A DNA stretch of 64,000 bases from Syngnathus acus (lineage: Eukaryota > Chordata > Actinopteri > Syngnathiformes > Syngnathidae). Shown in pieces: positions 24,240 through 36,876 of the stretch. Each line of letters opens with the position of its first letter. Within the stretch, counting starts at the first letter, position 1. The notes beneath the pieces were generated by a model. The model was given only the letters and a program-made list of their open reading frames with translations, was not told the DNA's origin and did no database searches. The stretch is from assembly GCF_901709675.1 (NCBI RefSeq), contig NC_051105.1, forward strand, positions 6,439,104 to 6,503,103. Reading direction: 5' to 3'. Made by a program: the position numbers and the translations under genes.

Positions 24240-24560
24240 TGTCGGCAAGCTAACTAGCGTTTACTCGTCGACGTTAACCAGGCGGCCAGGTACTTCTGAC
24301 TCACCTCCCTCTCATTGTCGTTGCATCAGATGCGTGAAGTGCTGTCAACTCACTCACACGAAAACACCGATGTTGTCACGCAGATCAGTTGCAATTAAGT
24401 GAACTAAGTTAATAAGAAGTGACTTGCAGTGAAAGAAAACCGGCGGAGCTCGGTGTGCTACACAGCTGGTTAGCATTCTAGTTAATGTCTTCCGGGTTGA
24501 ACTATCTCCGGGGACAATGGTTCCGTATGAAAGATGGTTCCTTGTCAAGCTATATTAGTC
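24240..24560 (-). promoter_or_regulatory. ABHD13: Probable ABHD13 non-coding first exon and promoter region
   Basis: A strong donor, GGGAG|GTGAGT on the minus strand (exon end at 24305), pairs with the acceptor at 23820-23821 to give a 485-base 5' UTR intron. The sequence to the right (24305 to about 24560) would be the first exon and promoter. In mammals this side of ABHD13 faces LIG4 head-to-head. Here no LIG4 frame follows on the plus strand. The exact transcription start is not visible. Confidence 0.5.
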
Positions 24561-27500
24561 CGTTATCTTTGTGACAATAACCATAAAAATGGAAAATATT
24601 TTATTTAAATATTTTAAAAAGTGGTATAAAATATTTACAGTCGACCGTTTAATGACCACTTCATGTAGTAGGGGCTGAATATACCACATGAGGTCGCTAT
24701 TGTATTTTTTTTTTTTAAGTGCTCAAAATACAGCAGGAAAGAATGCAGTACTTTAAATCAAAACTACTTTCACTTCCATCCATTCACACAGAACACGTTG
24801 AACGATTTAAATTAATATAATTATGGGGTTATTGCTCACTTATATAGAGAAAAGCTGCAATCTTCTTTTTAGTTAAGACATATATAATACTAGACAACGC
24901 CTGCCTTCGATGAATTTTTTTTATTAAGGCCAATATTGACTTTCTGCAAAAACATCACATTACACAGCTATTTCTGAAGGACAATAATACATTGTCCTTC
25001 AGAGTTTCTGGCAATTAACCTGTTCACAGGCATTGGACAAATGGTGAGTCTGCTATGTGACAATAATAGGACAGAAAAAAGGTGAGATTAACGCGACTGA
25101 ATAAATACATTCATGCTGTAAATACAGAATGGATTTTTACACTGTCTTTTCCCTGCTGACGTTTAACATCTCCCTCACACTTTATCATTCGACCTTGGTA
25201 GGCAGGCAGACAGATGATGAGCAGGCTAGCAGAACTGCTGGCCATTTAGCTCCGTCCTTGAGGTTTCACTGATTTGATTCCGGGTTGTCCCAGCCAACAT
25301 CAAGAGAAATTAGAATATGACACGCTGTTAACAATAATAATCATGTAAAAGTGAAAATAAGACAGGAAGAAAAAAATTCAAAGCAGAAAATGGTAAATGC
25401 ATGCTAATTTCAGCTGAAGAGAGGTCTCTGATAGTATCAGACAGTATTGAACCTTAAACTGCAGCATCGCGGCAAGGGGAAGTAGGTCAGATGATTGTCA
25501 TTTGCTGCTTGATGTCACAGTAGGCTGACGTCAGTGAAAGCATTGCAAGTTGCAGCGTTAGCTTTTCAGTATAACTAAAAAAAATGTGGTTCACTTTGAC
25601 AAGTGATTGTATTTTCCCTTTCATGAACTGTTCCGTGCCTACCTACCTACCTAAGTGGAAAGACACCTGACAATTTAACTAAAGAGTAGACTTTACTTTA
25701 GACCAGGTGAAACTAAATCAAGGTTGTGACAGCATTTCATATCAGAATGACTTGATTATGCTGCCTTATAGTTACAACGCCTAACCAACTACTACCTGTT
25801 TGTAATCTTGGCAGAAATTAGGCTGCTATTTTCTCAAATGCACATAAAGAAAATAATACCTTTTGACTTTAAGGCTTTGTCCACTCCCATAACGGCGCAA
25901 CCGCCCTTTTCTAACTGCGACTATCTACGAAAATATCAAAAATACCGCAGGCTGGCTACTTTACTCTTAACTACACTTTGAGTCTTTTTGATAAATAATC
26001 AAAACACACACACACACACGCTTAAAGTCAGTAAACACACAGGCACACATTGTAGCTTCAATTACTCCAAACATATGGCTCCAAAGCACTGGAGGGCAGC
26101 AGCTCAATAAAAGTGGGAGCTGCTGTAGGACGAGCAGTGATTTGATGACCTAGCAGGGAATATCATATCATCAGGCCGAGGGACATGCTTATCATTCACC
26201 TCACGCCAACCACTCAGCAGCACCCTGCTAGCAACACTGAAGCAGCATTGTGCATGTGTAAGGCACCCATTGACAAAATTAAAGGCTGTAATGCACCCAA
26301 TAGCATGCACGTTTTCATCCTGTAAGATGGGAGCTATTGCCACAAATTGATTGCCAGTCAGCATTTTACGACCGCAACCTTATCTGCTAATGTGTAGGAG
26401 TTGCTTTTATTATCCTTCTTTTTGTTTGTTTTTGGTTGCGTTTGTGAAAGACACACTTGTGCTCATCTGACAAAAATCAGATCCGCATGTAACTAAATGC
26501 CATGCACAAACGTGATAGATTCGGTGTCCATGGTTACAATGTAAATGTGTGATCACCTTGGCGACAAGAGCGTTGAGTCACAGAGGACGGCTTCGACATG
26601 ATACGGCGGAATCTCCAAAGTCCAAGACAATCAGTTTCAGTTGACCACCGAGTTATTTGAATTTCAACACCTTTTCTCCTACTGGCGACACTGTAGTGTG
26701 AAAATGAAATAGATTAACTGAGAACCACTATGTAATAAAATTAAATAGTAATCATATAAAATAAAACCACTTGCCCTTTGAAGACACCTGACTAAGTGTC
26801 CGTCTCGTTATTTTTACCTTTACAGTAATATTCATCCATTTCCAATAGTGCAGCTTACCCACATCGTAGGATTGTGGGGAAGCTGGATCTTCTTCTAGCT
26901 GGCTTTGGGCGAGAAGCGGTATTCACCCTTGACACACATCATACTCACATTGATGCCTAACCACTAAAACACCCAGTTTCATCTACAGTAATTATATAAA
27001 ATGAAAATCATCAAACGTCTAGTACAATTCAATCCAAGTGTCTTTAATGTTCAATTTTCAAAATACTCCGCCCAAGATTTTAGTATGACAATATGTTCTG
27101 ACACAATGCTATTTGTTAGCACGTCAATGGAGTTTTGCATTGTGTGTTAGCATTAAGCTAACAGATTTCCCTGAGGCAGTCACGGTTTTTGCTTTACACA
27201 ACAAGTATTAGTTTGACAATAAAGTTGAACTAGAATCAACATCTGTCAAGGTGGCAATGTAAATCTAACCCCTGTATAGTAAATAATTTGACATTTAATG
27301 ATGTCTGGGGAGGGAACAGCAAACAGACATCACACATTTCAATTGGGACATTCGTGTTTTTCTCAACTCCTGCACATTGATAATTTTGTTTGACGAATGA
27401 GATATGTTTTTTTTTCATAAAATTCTTTAATTAGATCACTTTTGTGCTGTTTGAGGTTCCACTACAATCATTTTAGTTTTACTTTGAACCCCAAAACAGG

Positions 27501-29836
27501 TAATAACGATGCAAAAATTCAAACATATTACCTGTCACTGCAGTATAATCTCACTGACTCATAATTAAATCAGTACCTTCAGCTCCAGTGGCTCTGTTTA
27601 AGCGTCAGTCAAGGTTTAATGAGATTGCCCATACAGTATAGTGATGGCTCAGTCAGCTGTAGTAAAATAGGCAGCCCGTGCCTGCAGTGAAGGGTGCCCT
27701 CTGTGCCGTTCCCACCAGCAATGACTTGGATGGAAATTGCTGTACGTCTCAAACAGTAATTAGGAGGCCTCCTGTAGCGAAGAAGCCAACATTTATTAAA
27801 ATCCACCGTCACCCTCGTTTCCCTTGCACATCAGTCTACTGTCAAATCTGCGTTCCCACACTTTCTATTTATCTGAGCCTATTTGAGGTACGAGGACTAA
27901 TACGATGGATGACTAAAGATTTTTTTTTGATTTTGAAACAATTTCCTCCTATCTTGGAATACATACACTGTGTTTAGGGTGTAAATTTTTTTTTTCTTCT
28001 CCACCTTCTCTTGTGGTAGCACAGATAGATAGATGGATAGATCATTAGCGCGTTTGGCCATTGTGCCAAAAATAAAGATGAAAAGACAAACTTTCAGAGC
28101 AGGCTCCCTTTTGTGTCTCTAGATACTTGAGCAAGCTCCTCAGCGGGAATGTTAATGTGCCAGAGCTGCTAAATCAAGCACTCTTCAAGTTAGATCCAAA
28201 TGCGTGTTTTCTGCTTTGCTAAAAAAGAAAAAACAGCTCTTTGTTTGCCATCGTCTTACTGTGTCAGGGTTTGACCAGATGAGGCTCAACTCAAATTATG
28301 TAGCATATAAACAAATAGCATATAATTTGGAAATTCATATTGGCGGCTCGAACTGCAGAACGGCTAGGTCCTCAACCAGGCGGGGCTCCCTCTAGTGGTT
28401 GTTTATCTCAACAACAAACTACACATCAACATTAATGGTTTATATCACATGTAAGGTTTCTTTTTTTGGTGGTGGTGGTGGTGGGGGCGGGGGTCACCCT
28501 CACCATAAATATCCTGTGTGGAAGCACACCCTGCACAAACCACAACTGCCACTCACTCTTCAGTAATGTGTTTCAAAGTAATCACAGTGAAGGCCTTGCT
28601 TCTGAGACAGGGACATTTTCACGGAAGCAAATCAGCACGCTGCACAGTTTGAACTCAAATGCAATTCCTGATTGATTCATTATTGAATTAAGAGGACTGC
28701 CCTAATTTTTTTTGAATGAATATCCCAAAAACAATTCACCCTCTGTTTGAAAATAGTTAAACAGAAAATAGCAAGCCCGCGCTGTAACCTCGATGGACAT
28801 CCTACAGCTGTGCCGCTTGAGTCCCGTGACCCTGTAGTATGTCAGCGTAATAGCAATTACTCAGAGGTCCTCGTGATTTACACGCTAGGCTTCCAACCTA
28901 CGAATGGGAATAAATCACTGCCTCCCCTACTCATCCTCTCCTCTTTATCTGCACGCTCAGCTCTTAGTCGCTGTCTCTTCCCGACCCTTTCTCAGTCTGT
29001 CACAGTCGCACACAGGCAGAAACACTTCTCCTGCTCACCCCTCGAGGCCCACACATAATCGCTTAATGAAAAGGTACTTTACACAGGCGGCCGTTCACTT
29101 GGGGGATATCTCTTTAAATGTCACTGTTAATGGCGGGAATTAGCAGAAAGCAGCAGGTAGTGTATCAGCCCGTGGACATGCTGATGACAGAGTATGATAC
29201 CCGGCAAGCCCACTTATTGCTTGTTTGTCCTACACCTGCACACTGTACTTGTTTATTTAGTGGCAGATCCCGTCGTTGATTTATACGCCACCAGGTCGTC
29301 CGACTCGGCGCTTGATTACAACGTGTAATCACAGCTGGGGCCGTGACCCAGCCATGACCGCAAAAATAGATCCGCTGCCGTAATCACGTGACACTGATCA
29401 AACGCTGTCGCATTTGTTTAGATTTAAGTCTCCTTTACAAAAAAAGTCAAGTTGTTTTCACATTTTTATTAGCACGTTAATATTAGCCTCATCAAAAAAT
29501 GGAAGTTGATTTGGCACATATGCTTGGAGTGAGAAGAAGAATGTGACGAAAAAAGATTTTTTTTTGTCTTTTGATATTTTCACTGACGTGCAACCAGTTT
29601 GCGCCGTTGTGGGTGTGAACACAGACTTGCTTCCAAAGGAACGTAGGAGTGGCACATGGTCTACATTGCAAGAGATTAACGCGTGCAAATTACATTTATA
29701 AGGAACTGCAAGAAGATCTCCACTTGTGGAGGATGTAAAATTGTCCGTGGCAATCGTGAACATTGCTTAAAACATGTTTTGATGTTAGACTAAAAGCCCA
29801 GACTGTGCCTTATCTACGGTATCTGATCACATAAAA

Positions 29837-29881
29837 CGGTCGACCTCAGATGACTTTGCAGACACTCTCTGAGGTCGACCG
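29837..29881. repeat. Perfect 14-bp inverted repeat (hairpin)
   Basis: CGGTCGACCTCAGA (29837-29850) is followed after 17 bases by its exact reverse complement TCTGAGGTCGACCG (29868-29881). The stem does not extend beyond 14 pairs. It could be a decayed transposon core or a structured regulatory element. Confidence 0.7.
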
Positions 29882-31117
29882 CTCATGCGCACGCCTTCCC
29901 CTACACCCCCATCACCCCCCCTTCTGTGCTCTCAGTCTGGATCTGCTTCACGTGAACATCTACGACCGACCACACAATTAAATCTCATCAATTAGCCTCT
30001 ATACGTAAAGTTAGCATTTGCGTTGGTGGCTTGCTACATTATGAGTACGTTTGCAGTTTCTTTGACATGTCGAAATATCGGGGGGCTCATGTGACATCAC
30101 AGTAAGCCGTAAAAAGTTGTGCTCCGCCCACAAAATCCAGCCCAAAGATGAAAAGTGATCAATTCTGTGCTGTCTCAGAAAAAAAAAACTTCTCAGAAGG
30201 AGGAAAGCAAACTACGGGTGCAGATGTATGAACTTCTGATTTGCTAAATAGCGCTTTTATGATACTCAAGGGTTGGAAATGTAGACAATATGACAAAAAG
30301 AAGTAAATAATGTCTATAGTTGACTGTGAATCAAACACAGTTGGTAGAAGACAATAGTACAGACTGGTGGGATTAACCTTGGCAGCGGTGATGATAATAA
30401 GCTCCCGCTGGAAGGTTCCAAGGCTCAACGGAGCAGCAATCCAAACTGGAAAAAGCGACCGGTGACTGGCGAGAGTGGCGCTGCGTTGGCCTTCCTCCAG
30501 CCTCATCCCGGGCACAATCTGGAGAGCATGTTTATTCTCACGAACACGCCACCCTTTAAGCGGAAGAAAAGATTGGATCTCACTTTTGGAAATGGTTCGG
30601 ATTCCACAGCCAAAATGAGACTTCATTGGCAACCCTTCAAAGATTTTAATATATTTATGGATGTCTTTTGACTTTCTCGCTGTATGCAGGTGCACTTTTC
30701 ACCAGGAGGTGCTTTGTCCCTGTCAGCAAAGATTAGCTGGAGGTAAATGCATTTCCAGCTACCATGCGGGCTAATCTTGCTGCTTTGCATTAATCATTCG
30801 GGTTCAAATTCACATGGTATGGGAAATTATATTTAATACCAGCAGAGATGTCTGGGTGAAGGGAAGTTTCAGTGTTGATTTTATTTTAAATGGACATTAA
30901 GGTGCATCAAAGGAAAATCTCTATTGGTAGGGTTCCAGGTCTCCCTGCAGGAGTTTGGAACGTCAGTCTGGAGTCCTGGAGTTCTTGTAAATCCACCCGT
31001 CTGGTGTTTACACTCGGGCTGGTGCTGATGTTATTGGGGTCTGCTGTGCTCTGAGAAAGTTTAAATGGGGACAAATAGGAAAAGATTATTTTCAGTCTGA
31101 AACTGAGAAGAAACGTG

Positions 31118-31490
31118 TGTTGAATTTACTCAATTTTATTTTGGCAAATGGTTGCAGACAAAATCATTTGGATACCTGTACATTTTTAAAGTAGATATAT
31201 TATGATGTTTTGAAATCCAGATGACTCTATTGTGTGCAGCCTCTTGATAAAATAAAATTGAGCAAATTCAACACATTTTCTTTCAGCGTGAAACTTAATT
31301 ATTTTATGATCATACACTGAAACAAATAGTGGCTGGAATTCATTCTATTTTTTTTTCGTCAAGTGAGAGCTTGAAACAAAATCATCTAGATCTTGATTTT
31401 TTTTAAAGTGGTTGCATAATCTGTATCTGGATCCAGATGATTTTGCGTCATGCAACCACTTCATGAAATAATATTGAGTAAATTCAACAA
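31118..31490. mobile_element. Pair of related foldback (palindromic) MITE-like elements
   Basis: Two palindromes of one family lie side by side. In the first, GTTGAATTTACTCAATTTTA at about 31118 is mirrored by TAAAATTGAGCAAATTCAAC ending near 31270. In the second, a decayed left arm near 31345 is mirrored by ATTGAGTAAATTCAAC ending about 31490, which is again the inverse of the first left arm. Arms also share TGGTTGCA and AAAATCATCTGGATC. There is no coding capacity. Boundaries are approximate. Confidence 0.7.
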
Positions 31491-33834
31491 TTTGTTTTTA
31501 GTATTAAAAATACTGTGACCTGTCAAGATGAATTGGTGACATTTTTAAAAAGTTACACTATAAGATACACTGTGATACGTTATAGTTAGGCTAAAGTAGA
31601 GTTTTTTGGTTTAAATTCTTTCTAAGATAAAAACCTACTGACTTTTTCATTAATCTTATAGACGCCTCGGCTCTTATTTTCCGTTACGCTGGAAGAATTT
31701 TGATTAGCATCTGAGCCGCTCCTGGTACTTTTGGAGCCTTCCCTCATGAATAAGCTTGTGTGGAGCATCAGGATTCAGTCCTGGGCCATTAATGATGCAA
31801 CATCAGGGCAAGAGGCAATGAAGACAAACACAAATGCAAAACGACTGAATGGTGTTACGCGTACTTGTCGGTATGATCCACCCAAACACCTGACACAACC
31901 TCCAAACCTTATGATCTTCTGTCCTCTACTGTCAAAGTCCAGAAATTTCCTTGCCTCCTTCACAAAGCTGTCTTCCCTGACAGGCATATTTCCTTTGAAG
32001 CTTTGGAAAATTATAGATTGAGTGAGCTCAATGCGGATATGTAGGGCGGCATAGTGCGAGGCCAAAGGTATGGGAAAAGGCATTGAGATAGTGAGCCGTG
32101 TCGATGTGTCGCTAAGGAATTCCTGGAATGGAAATGAGGCGAGGCGATCGATCGGGAGACTAATACCTGAGGCGGAGTGGGTCCGCTGATGGGTGGGTGG
32201 GTTGATTGAACTGCATGATGGTATCTGGATCATTGCTCTAATCCCTCTTGATTTCAGTGACCAACTGAGCAAGCAGTGGGAGTGCATCTCAGCAATCAGC
32301 GGCATGCTCTTCTCTGAGTTTTTTTTCATGCACATGAAATTCCTTTTGTTTCATTAGTTTTTTCTTACATTGTAATCATTTAAAACTCGTTTTGCAACCC
32401 CGCTGCAGATTTTTTTTAAACTTTTGTCACATTCCCAGCAGCATTTTTTTATGGTCCATTTCTGCTCACTTGGGAATCAATTGTCTATTGAGACGCCCAC
32501 TGCTGTTGTAATCCATCATAGTAACAACCACGTTTTGTTGTTTATTACAGTTTTGTGAAGATGTGCTGATCGTTAAATATTAACAGTCGGCCACCATGAT
32601 GCTTTAGTATAGCAATTAGCGATAAACATGATCATGAATGAATTGCTGTGTTTATCATTAATCTTCCAACAAATTAACTACCTTTTGGAAGGGCCTTATT
32701 CTGACCAAAAGCAGCAATTTCAACATTAAACAAAATTCTGTGAGCAAAACAGTGAACAGTTATTGTTTTGAAGTAGACATTTTGAATTACAGCGCTCGTA
32801 TTTTGAAAATGATTTTAGCACATAGCCTAGCTTGGCCTCGTCTTTTCGTTTTGTTAGCTTTTGGATTTAGTTAAAGCCTATATATATGGTCGCTAAACTA
32901 AGCTTTAGCTACCTGCCAAGGCAAAATCTTTTAGTAAGTACCCTGTCAATAGATTTTAGTTAAAGGTTAAGGTATAGTTTATCTTTTGCTGACAGTATAC
33001 TGTACCTTCAATTTACCACATAATATTCCAATGAGGGATAAATGCAATGAGCTTACATTTTTAATCACCATATTACACTATATAATTATCAGTAATCATG
33101 AGGTAATTGTCAATTTGTAGACCTTTTATCGGTAAGAATGTGCAAATCATTTGCTTTAATGCACTTTTGTATTTATTCCTCTTACAAATGAATTGTAAAA
33201 ATAACAGATTACGGGGATTTCACTACTCAGTTAAATCTGTGCCAAAATTGCGTTTAGTGTATTTACGCCAAATAACTTTTGGTCCAGAAAGAAGCATATA
33301 AGCAAGCTACTATATGATGATTCAATCAGAGGTGGTTCGATGGTGCATAGACAAACGCACACACACGCGGCATTGATAGTGGATGAGTCATGTCTGCCAG
33401 CGGTTACAGTTACTGTGATGGCCTGCTATTTGCATTCACAGCACACACACAAGCTCTCTCTCTCTCTTTTGGCCTCTTGTCACATTATATGTCGCTTCCA
33501 CTACCTTTTTTGGACTCCATTTGACTACCTTGCCTTGGAAACACATGCCCAGTGACACATACACACTCCATGTGTTAATTGGCCCCACGACTCAGGTCCT
33601 AATTGAAGGAATCATTTCAGGGGGAGATTTTCAATAAATATATCTTTATTCTTGTCATTATGCCAGCGATGTGAGTTTGGATATTAATGCCCATAAGGCA
33701 TGATGGTGGAACCCAGCAGAGATTAAATTTGACACGGTTGAGTGAGCGTCTCAAATCATTCAAGGTGATGATTTTAGTGTGTACATCTTTTCATTTCCAC
33801 TCACTCGTGCATCTATTTTGTAGCCTTTATCACG

Positions 33835-33965
33835 TTGAGAGTCACAGATGAGCTGGCTATCCCAGGTCACTTCGGATGAAAGATCCCGGAGTGGTCGCCA
33901 TCCAATCGCAAGAAACATATTGAGAAATAATCATTCACACTCGGATTCACAGCAGTTGATAGTTT
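33835..33965 (-). repeat. Degraded SINE-family copy
   Basis: GAGCTGGCTATCCCAGGTCAC, then GGTCGCCATCCAATCGCA, then ATTCACACTCGGATTCACAG and a poor match to the TTTGGGGT(G/C)TTCA segment follow the order of the body of the 19.4-19.77 kb SINE. Confidence 0.5.
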
Positions 33966-34254
33966 GGGGTGTTCAGTTAACCTAACAAATATTTCAACAC
34001 AGAACTGAGAGCACACTAGACCTCTGCCAAGGTTAAATTCTTCCCTGTGAGTTTAGCCGCAAGACTAAAAGGTTAAAAAAATAATGTTTTGCTGTGGATG
34101 AAATGGAAGGAATTAAAAAGATTGAGCGGGGATTGTAAATATTCTGAGTTTACTTTTTTTTTTTGCACCATAATGTTCCACTTTACTCCTGTATTTCGCT
34201 CAGACTACTCAGTGTTGCAAGAAAATGCCAACAAAAAAGTAAAACATAAACACA

Positions 34255-34396
34255 GAATCATCTCAAGTTTACAGTTCTGGGTTCGAATCCCTACACTGGA
34301 CTTTCATGTGTTGTTTGAATGTTCTCTTTAGTCCCGACCTTAATTTTACTCAAATACACCTGCTTCCTCCCACATTACAAAAAAATGGGAGATTCT
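34255..34396 (+). repeat. Degraded SINE-family copy with a recognisable B box
   Basis: A B-box-like GGTTCGAATCC (34274-34284) is followed by GTTTGAATGTTCTC and GCTTCCTCCCACATTACAAA in the same order as the SINE at 19.4-19.77 kb but on the opposite strand. There is no full cloverleaf, so this is not a tRNA gene. Confidence 0.6.
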
Positions 34397-35999
34397 TGGG
34401 GGGAAGCAAACCGTTCGTGAAAAATGGATCTGAAATGTTCAGCATTTTTGTTAAAATTTTTGCGTTTACCATTTATTCTAATACGTTGGACCTCGAGAAG
34501 CACTGAGAAAAAAATTCTGACCGCCCTCTCTCCATCATTTAAGTTGCCCATATGTCCAATATAAAACTCGCTGACCTCAAAAGGAGCTTTATTGACATAC
34601 ATTTAGATCGGTGAGGTAAATAACTCATTCGTGAACGTTTTTCCTCTGTTACATGTGTTGACTGCAAAGCTTGTGCATTCATGTGATGTGTAACGGGTGA
34701 GTGGGAATGTCAATGCGGGACACGGCCAGTCCATAAACCTCCTCGTTACAGAGCACGGGCGCATTTGACGGTTCGGCTGTGCAAGACTCAACTTTGGAGA
34801 GTTATGATCGGCTGAGTCTTTTTTAGACATACTTTCACATGTGTGGTGAGGGGTTCACTGCTTCGGGGGCAGAAAGCTTCTTGTCATGGTTTGGCTCCCC
34901 GATCAGTAGAAATATGTTTTAAAAAGATCATCTTTAGTCTTTTGTGAAATCAATTCACTTGATGAATATCAACCATCACAGCAATAGAGGGAAATTTAAT
35001 GCTAACTATTGTTATTTAATGTCTATTATTGGACAGGAACCCACAATCTGTGGTTGGGCTTGGTCTCTTTCTTCTTCAGTACACAAACTTACAGTCCAAT
35101 AAAGCCCATTTAGTTTTACAAATATTTTTTTAGAAAATGCAACTCACTTCAACACCACTGCAAACAACAACTAACTGTACCTCTGTAAGATCAATTAATC
35201 ATATCAAAAATATTTTTAATCTTACTGTGTAATATTTTGCTCCTAACCTCCATTTTAACTCCCATTTTTTGGATCGACGCTGTGTTAGTCACCTCTGCCA
35301 GCCTCCTCCACAAGAACACAAATTGAGGGGATCTCTTTTGGAAGAGTGATCATCCCGCCAGAGGAGCTCCAGACGTAGACTCTTTGCCAAGGTGCACTGA
35401 AGCCAATGCTGCCAGCCCACAACAAACTGGGCCAACCCCTCACTCGGCCAGATTATATTGGTACTCTTTCACTTTGTCATCCATTTGCTTGTTAGTGAAT
35501 AAACAAAACATGTTAAAATTCTTCCAATAGCATCTCGGACACTCTGACAATAATCACTAAGGATGTTATATAAATACTGCCATTTTACTTTTACCCTCCA
35601 GGGGTCCGATAGTCTTAATCAAACACAATTTATAAGTGGACAAAATTATTGGGACACCTACAGAAAGTGAAAATAAGATGTCAATCCCCCTCTTTCTTTT
35701 AATTTTTGCAAGAGTTGCATAATAGTTTATTTTGACTTCACCCAGGTCTTTCTAGAAAAGCAGATCAAAATGTCCATTCTAATTAATCTCAGTTAGTTTC
35801 TCATATTGTGCTCATTCAAGGATACATTCATGAGCCATGGAAGGGAAAATGACAAACTTTTTGCAAACTCTTACAGTACCAGTTTTACCCCACAGTTAAA
35901 GTCAATGACCTAAGATGAAAATTTATAGGGTACTATATATTGCCTATAGCACTTTTTTTCCATCTTGTAATGTTTTTCAGGGACACATATGGACTCCCA

Positions 36000-36092
36000 C
36001 ACTCAGTAGTTCACCAACCTTCTCCAGTTTTGTTATACAATTGCATTGTAAAATGACAATAAAGGGCATTCATTCATTATACCTTTGTGGAG
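36000..36092 (-). repeat. LINE-related fragment (CCCTTTATTGTCATT type)
   Basis: On the minus strand, GAATGCCCTTTATTGTCATT is followed by a segment similar to the one at 58.28-58.36 kb (TTGTACAACAAAATTCGGAG there, a related string here). This recurrent pair identifies a family of teleost non-LTR-type repeats. Confidence 0.55.
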
Positions 36093-36264
36093 GCTGAAGT
36101 GTGCCATTTTGCTGATGTCTGTTTGCAGTTGCTTTCTCACCTTTAAAACATTCTATCTACAGGTTTGGTGTTCACTTTTTTTTTTCTCTGCAACTACCGC
36201 GGGTGCAACTGTGTTTTAAAAATAACCACAAGGACGTCATGCATGCTTTTTTTTTGTATATGTG

Positions 36265-36330
36265 AAGTCCTTTGAGACTGCTTGTGATTTAGGGCTATAT
36301 AAATAAACTTGACTTGACTTGACTTGAAGA
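36265..36330 (+). repeat. LINE 3' tail ending in (TTGAC)n
   Basis: GTCCTTTGAGACTGCTTGTG, ATTTAGGGCTATATAAATAAA and a CTTGA pentamer run form the 3' end of a common L2-like teleost LINE. Only the tail is present. Confidence 0.7.
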
Positions 36331-36519
36331 CTTAAATTGACTCCGGCTTGTTCCATGCATTTAACATGATGATGCGGAGTGTTAACACGTGTGCCCGCCC
36401 AATCCGCCTTCATTGCACGAACCCATGACTTCCCTGCAACAAAACAAACGCTGCTGCCTTAGTGCACGTTTGGGCAAGCCAAATATTTGTGAAAACATCC
36501 GTACCTGTGTATTCACCCA

Positions 36520-36560
36520 CCTCCTTCCCTCCCTCCCTCCCTCCCTCCTTCACTCCCCCA
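36520..36560. repeat. (CCCT)n microsatellite
   Basis: A CCCT tetramer run with short CTCTCT continuation upstream of the NALF1 first exon. Confidence 0.9.
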
Positions 36561-36599
36561 CTCTCCCTCTCTCTCTGCGTGTGCATATAGGCAATAAGC

Positions 36600-36842
36600 T
36601 GCTCGGCCACTGCGCAACGATGGAGCTCTCGCAGCGATGGAGATGACGCAAACAGCCTGTGCTCTCCGAAAAAGTGTTTCCAGGCGAACATGGCGGCAAC
36701 TTAGGCGCGCTCCAAGATGACAACGGCCAGCCGCAGACGGGATTCAAGGCTTCACGCTCGGCTTCCAGGCAGCGACGAGACCGGCCAGTGTGGGCCGGCC
36801 GCTTCACTTTAGTGAGAGAGAGCACAATCTGCGGCAGACGCC

Positions 36843-36876
<34 letters not shown>

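Larger units (their letters stand above)
24561..36600. other. Gene-free region between ABHD13 and NALF1
   Basis: About 12 kb with no recognisable protein. The longest frames (178 codons at 30159-30695 and 186 codons at 31775-32335, both minus) lack any family signature or splice support. It contains a degraded SINE-like copy at about 26.84-26.96 kb, a foldback pair at 31.1-31.5 kb, a perfect hairpin at 29.84-29.88 kb, degraded SINE copies at 33.84-33.96 and 34.26-34.40 kb, and LINE tails near 36.0 and 36.3 kb. LIG4, expected here from human synteny, is not present as an intact frame. Confidence 0.7.

Noticed and set aside
28018-28045. GATA tetramer run considered as a CRISPR-like or satellite array
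   Set aside because: It is a short simple repeat of a few units without spacers.
30159-30695. A 178-codon minus-strand frame
   Set aside because: No recognisable domain, no conserved motif and ordinary non-coding composition; such a length occurs by chance in a 64-kb window.
31775-32335. A 186-codon minus-strand frame between ABHD13 and NALF1, considered as a LIG4 remnant
   Set aside because: It contains none of the ligase motifs (for example the lysine nucleophile motif KxDG) and no similarity to any family I know.
34262-34290. A possible tRNA gene, from GGTTCGAATCC
   Set aside because: Only the B-box arm is present. The flanks match a decayed SINE, and no acceptor stem or anticodon arm can be drawn.
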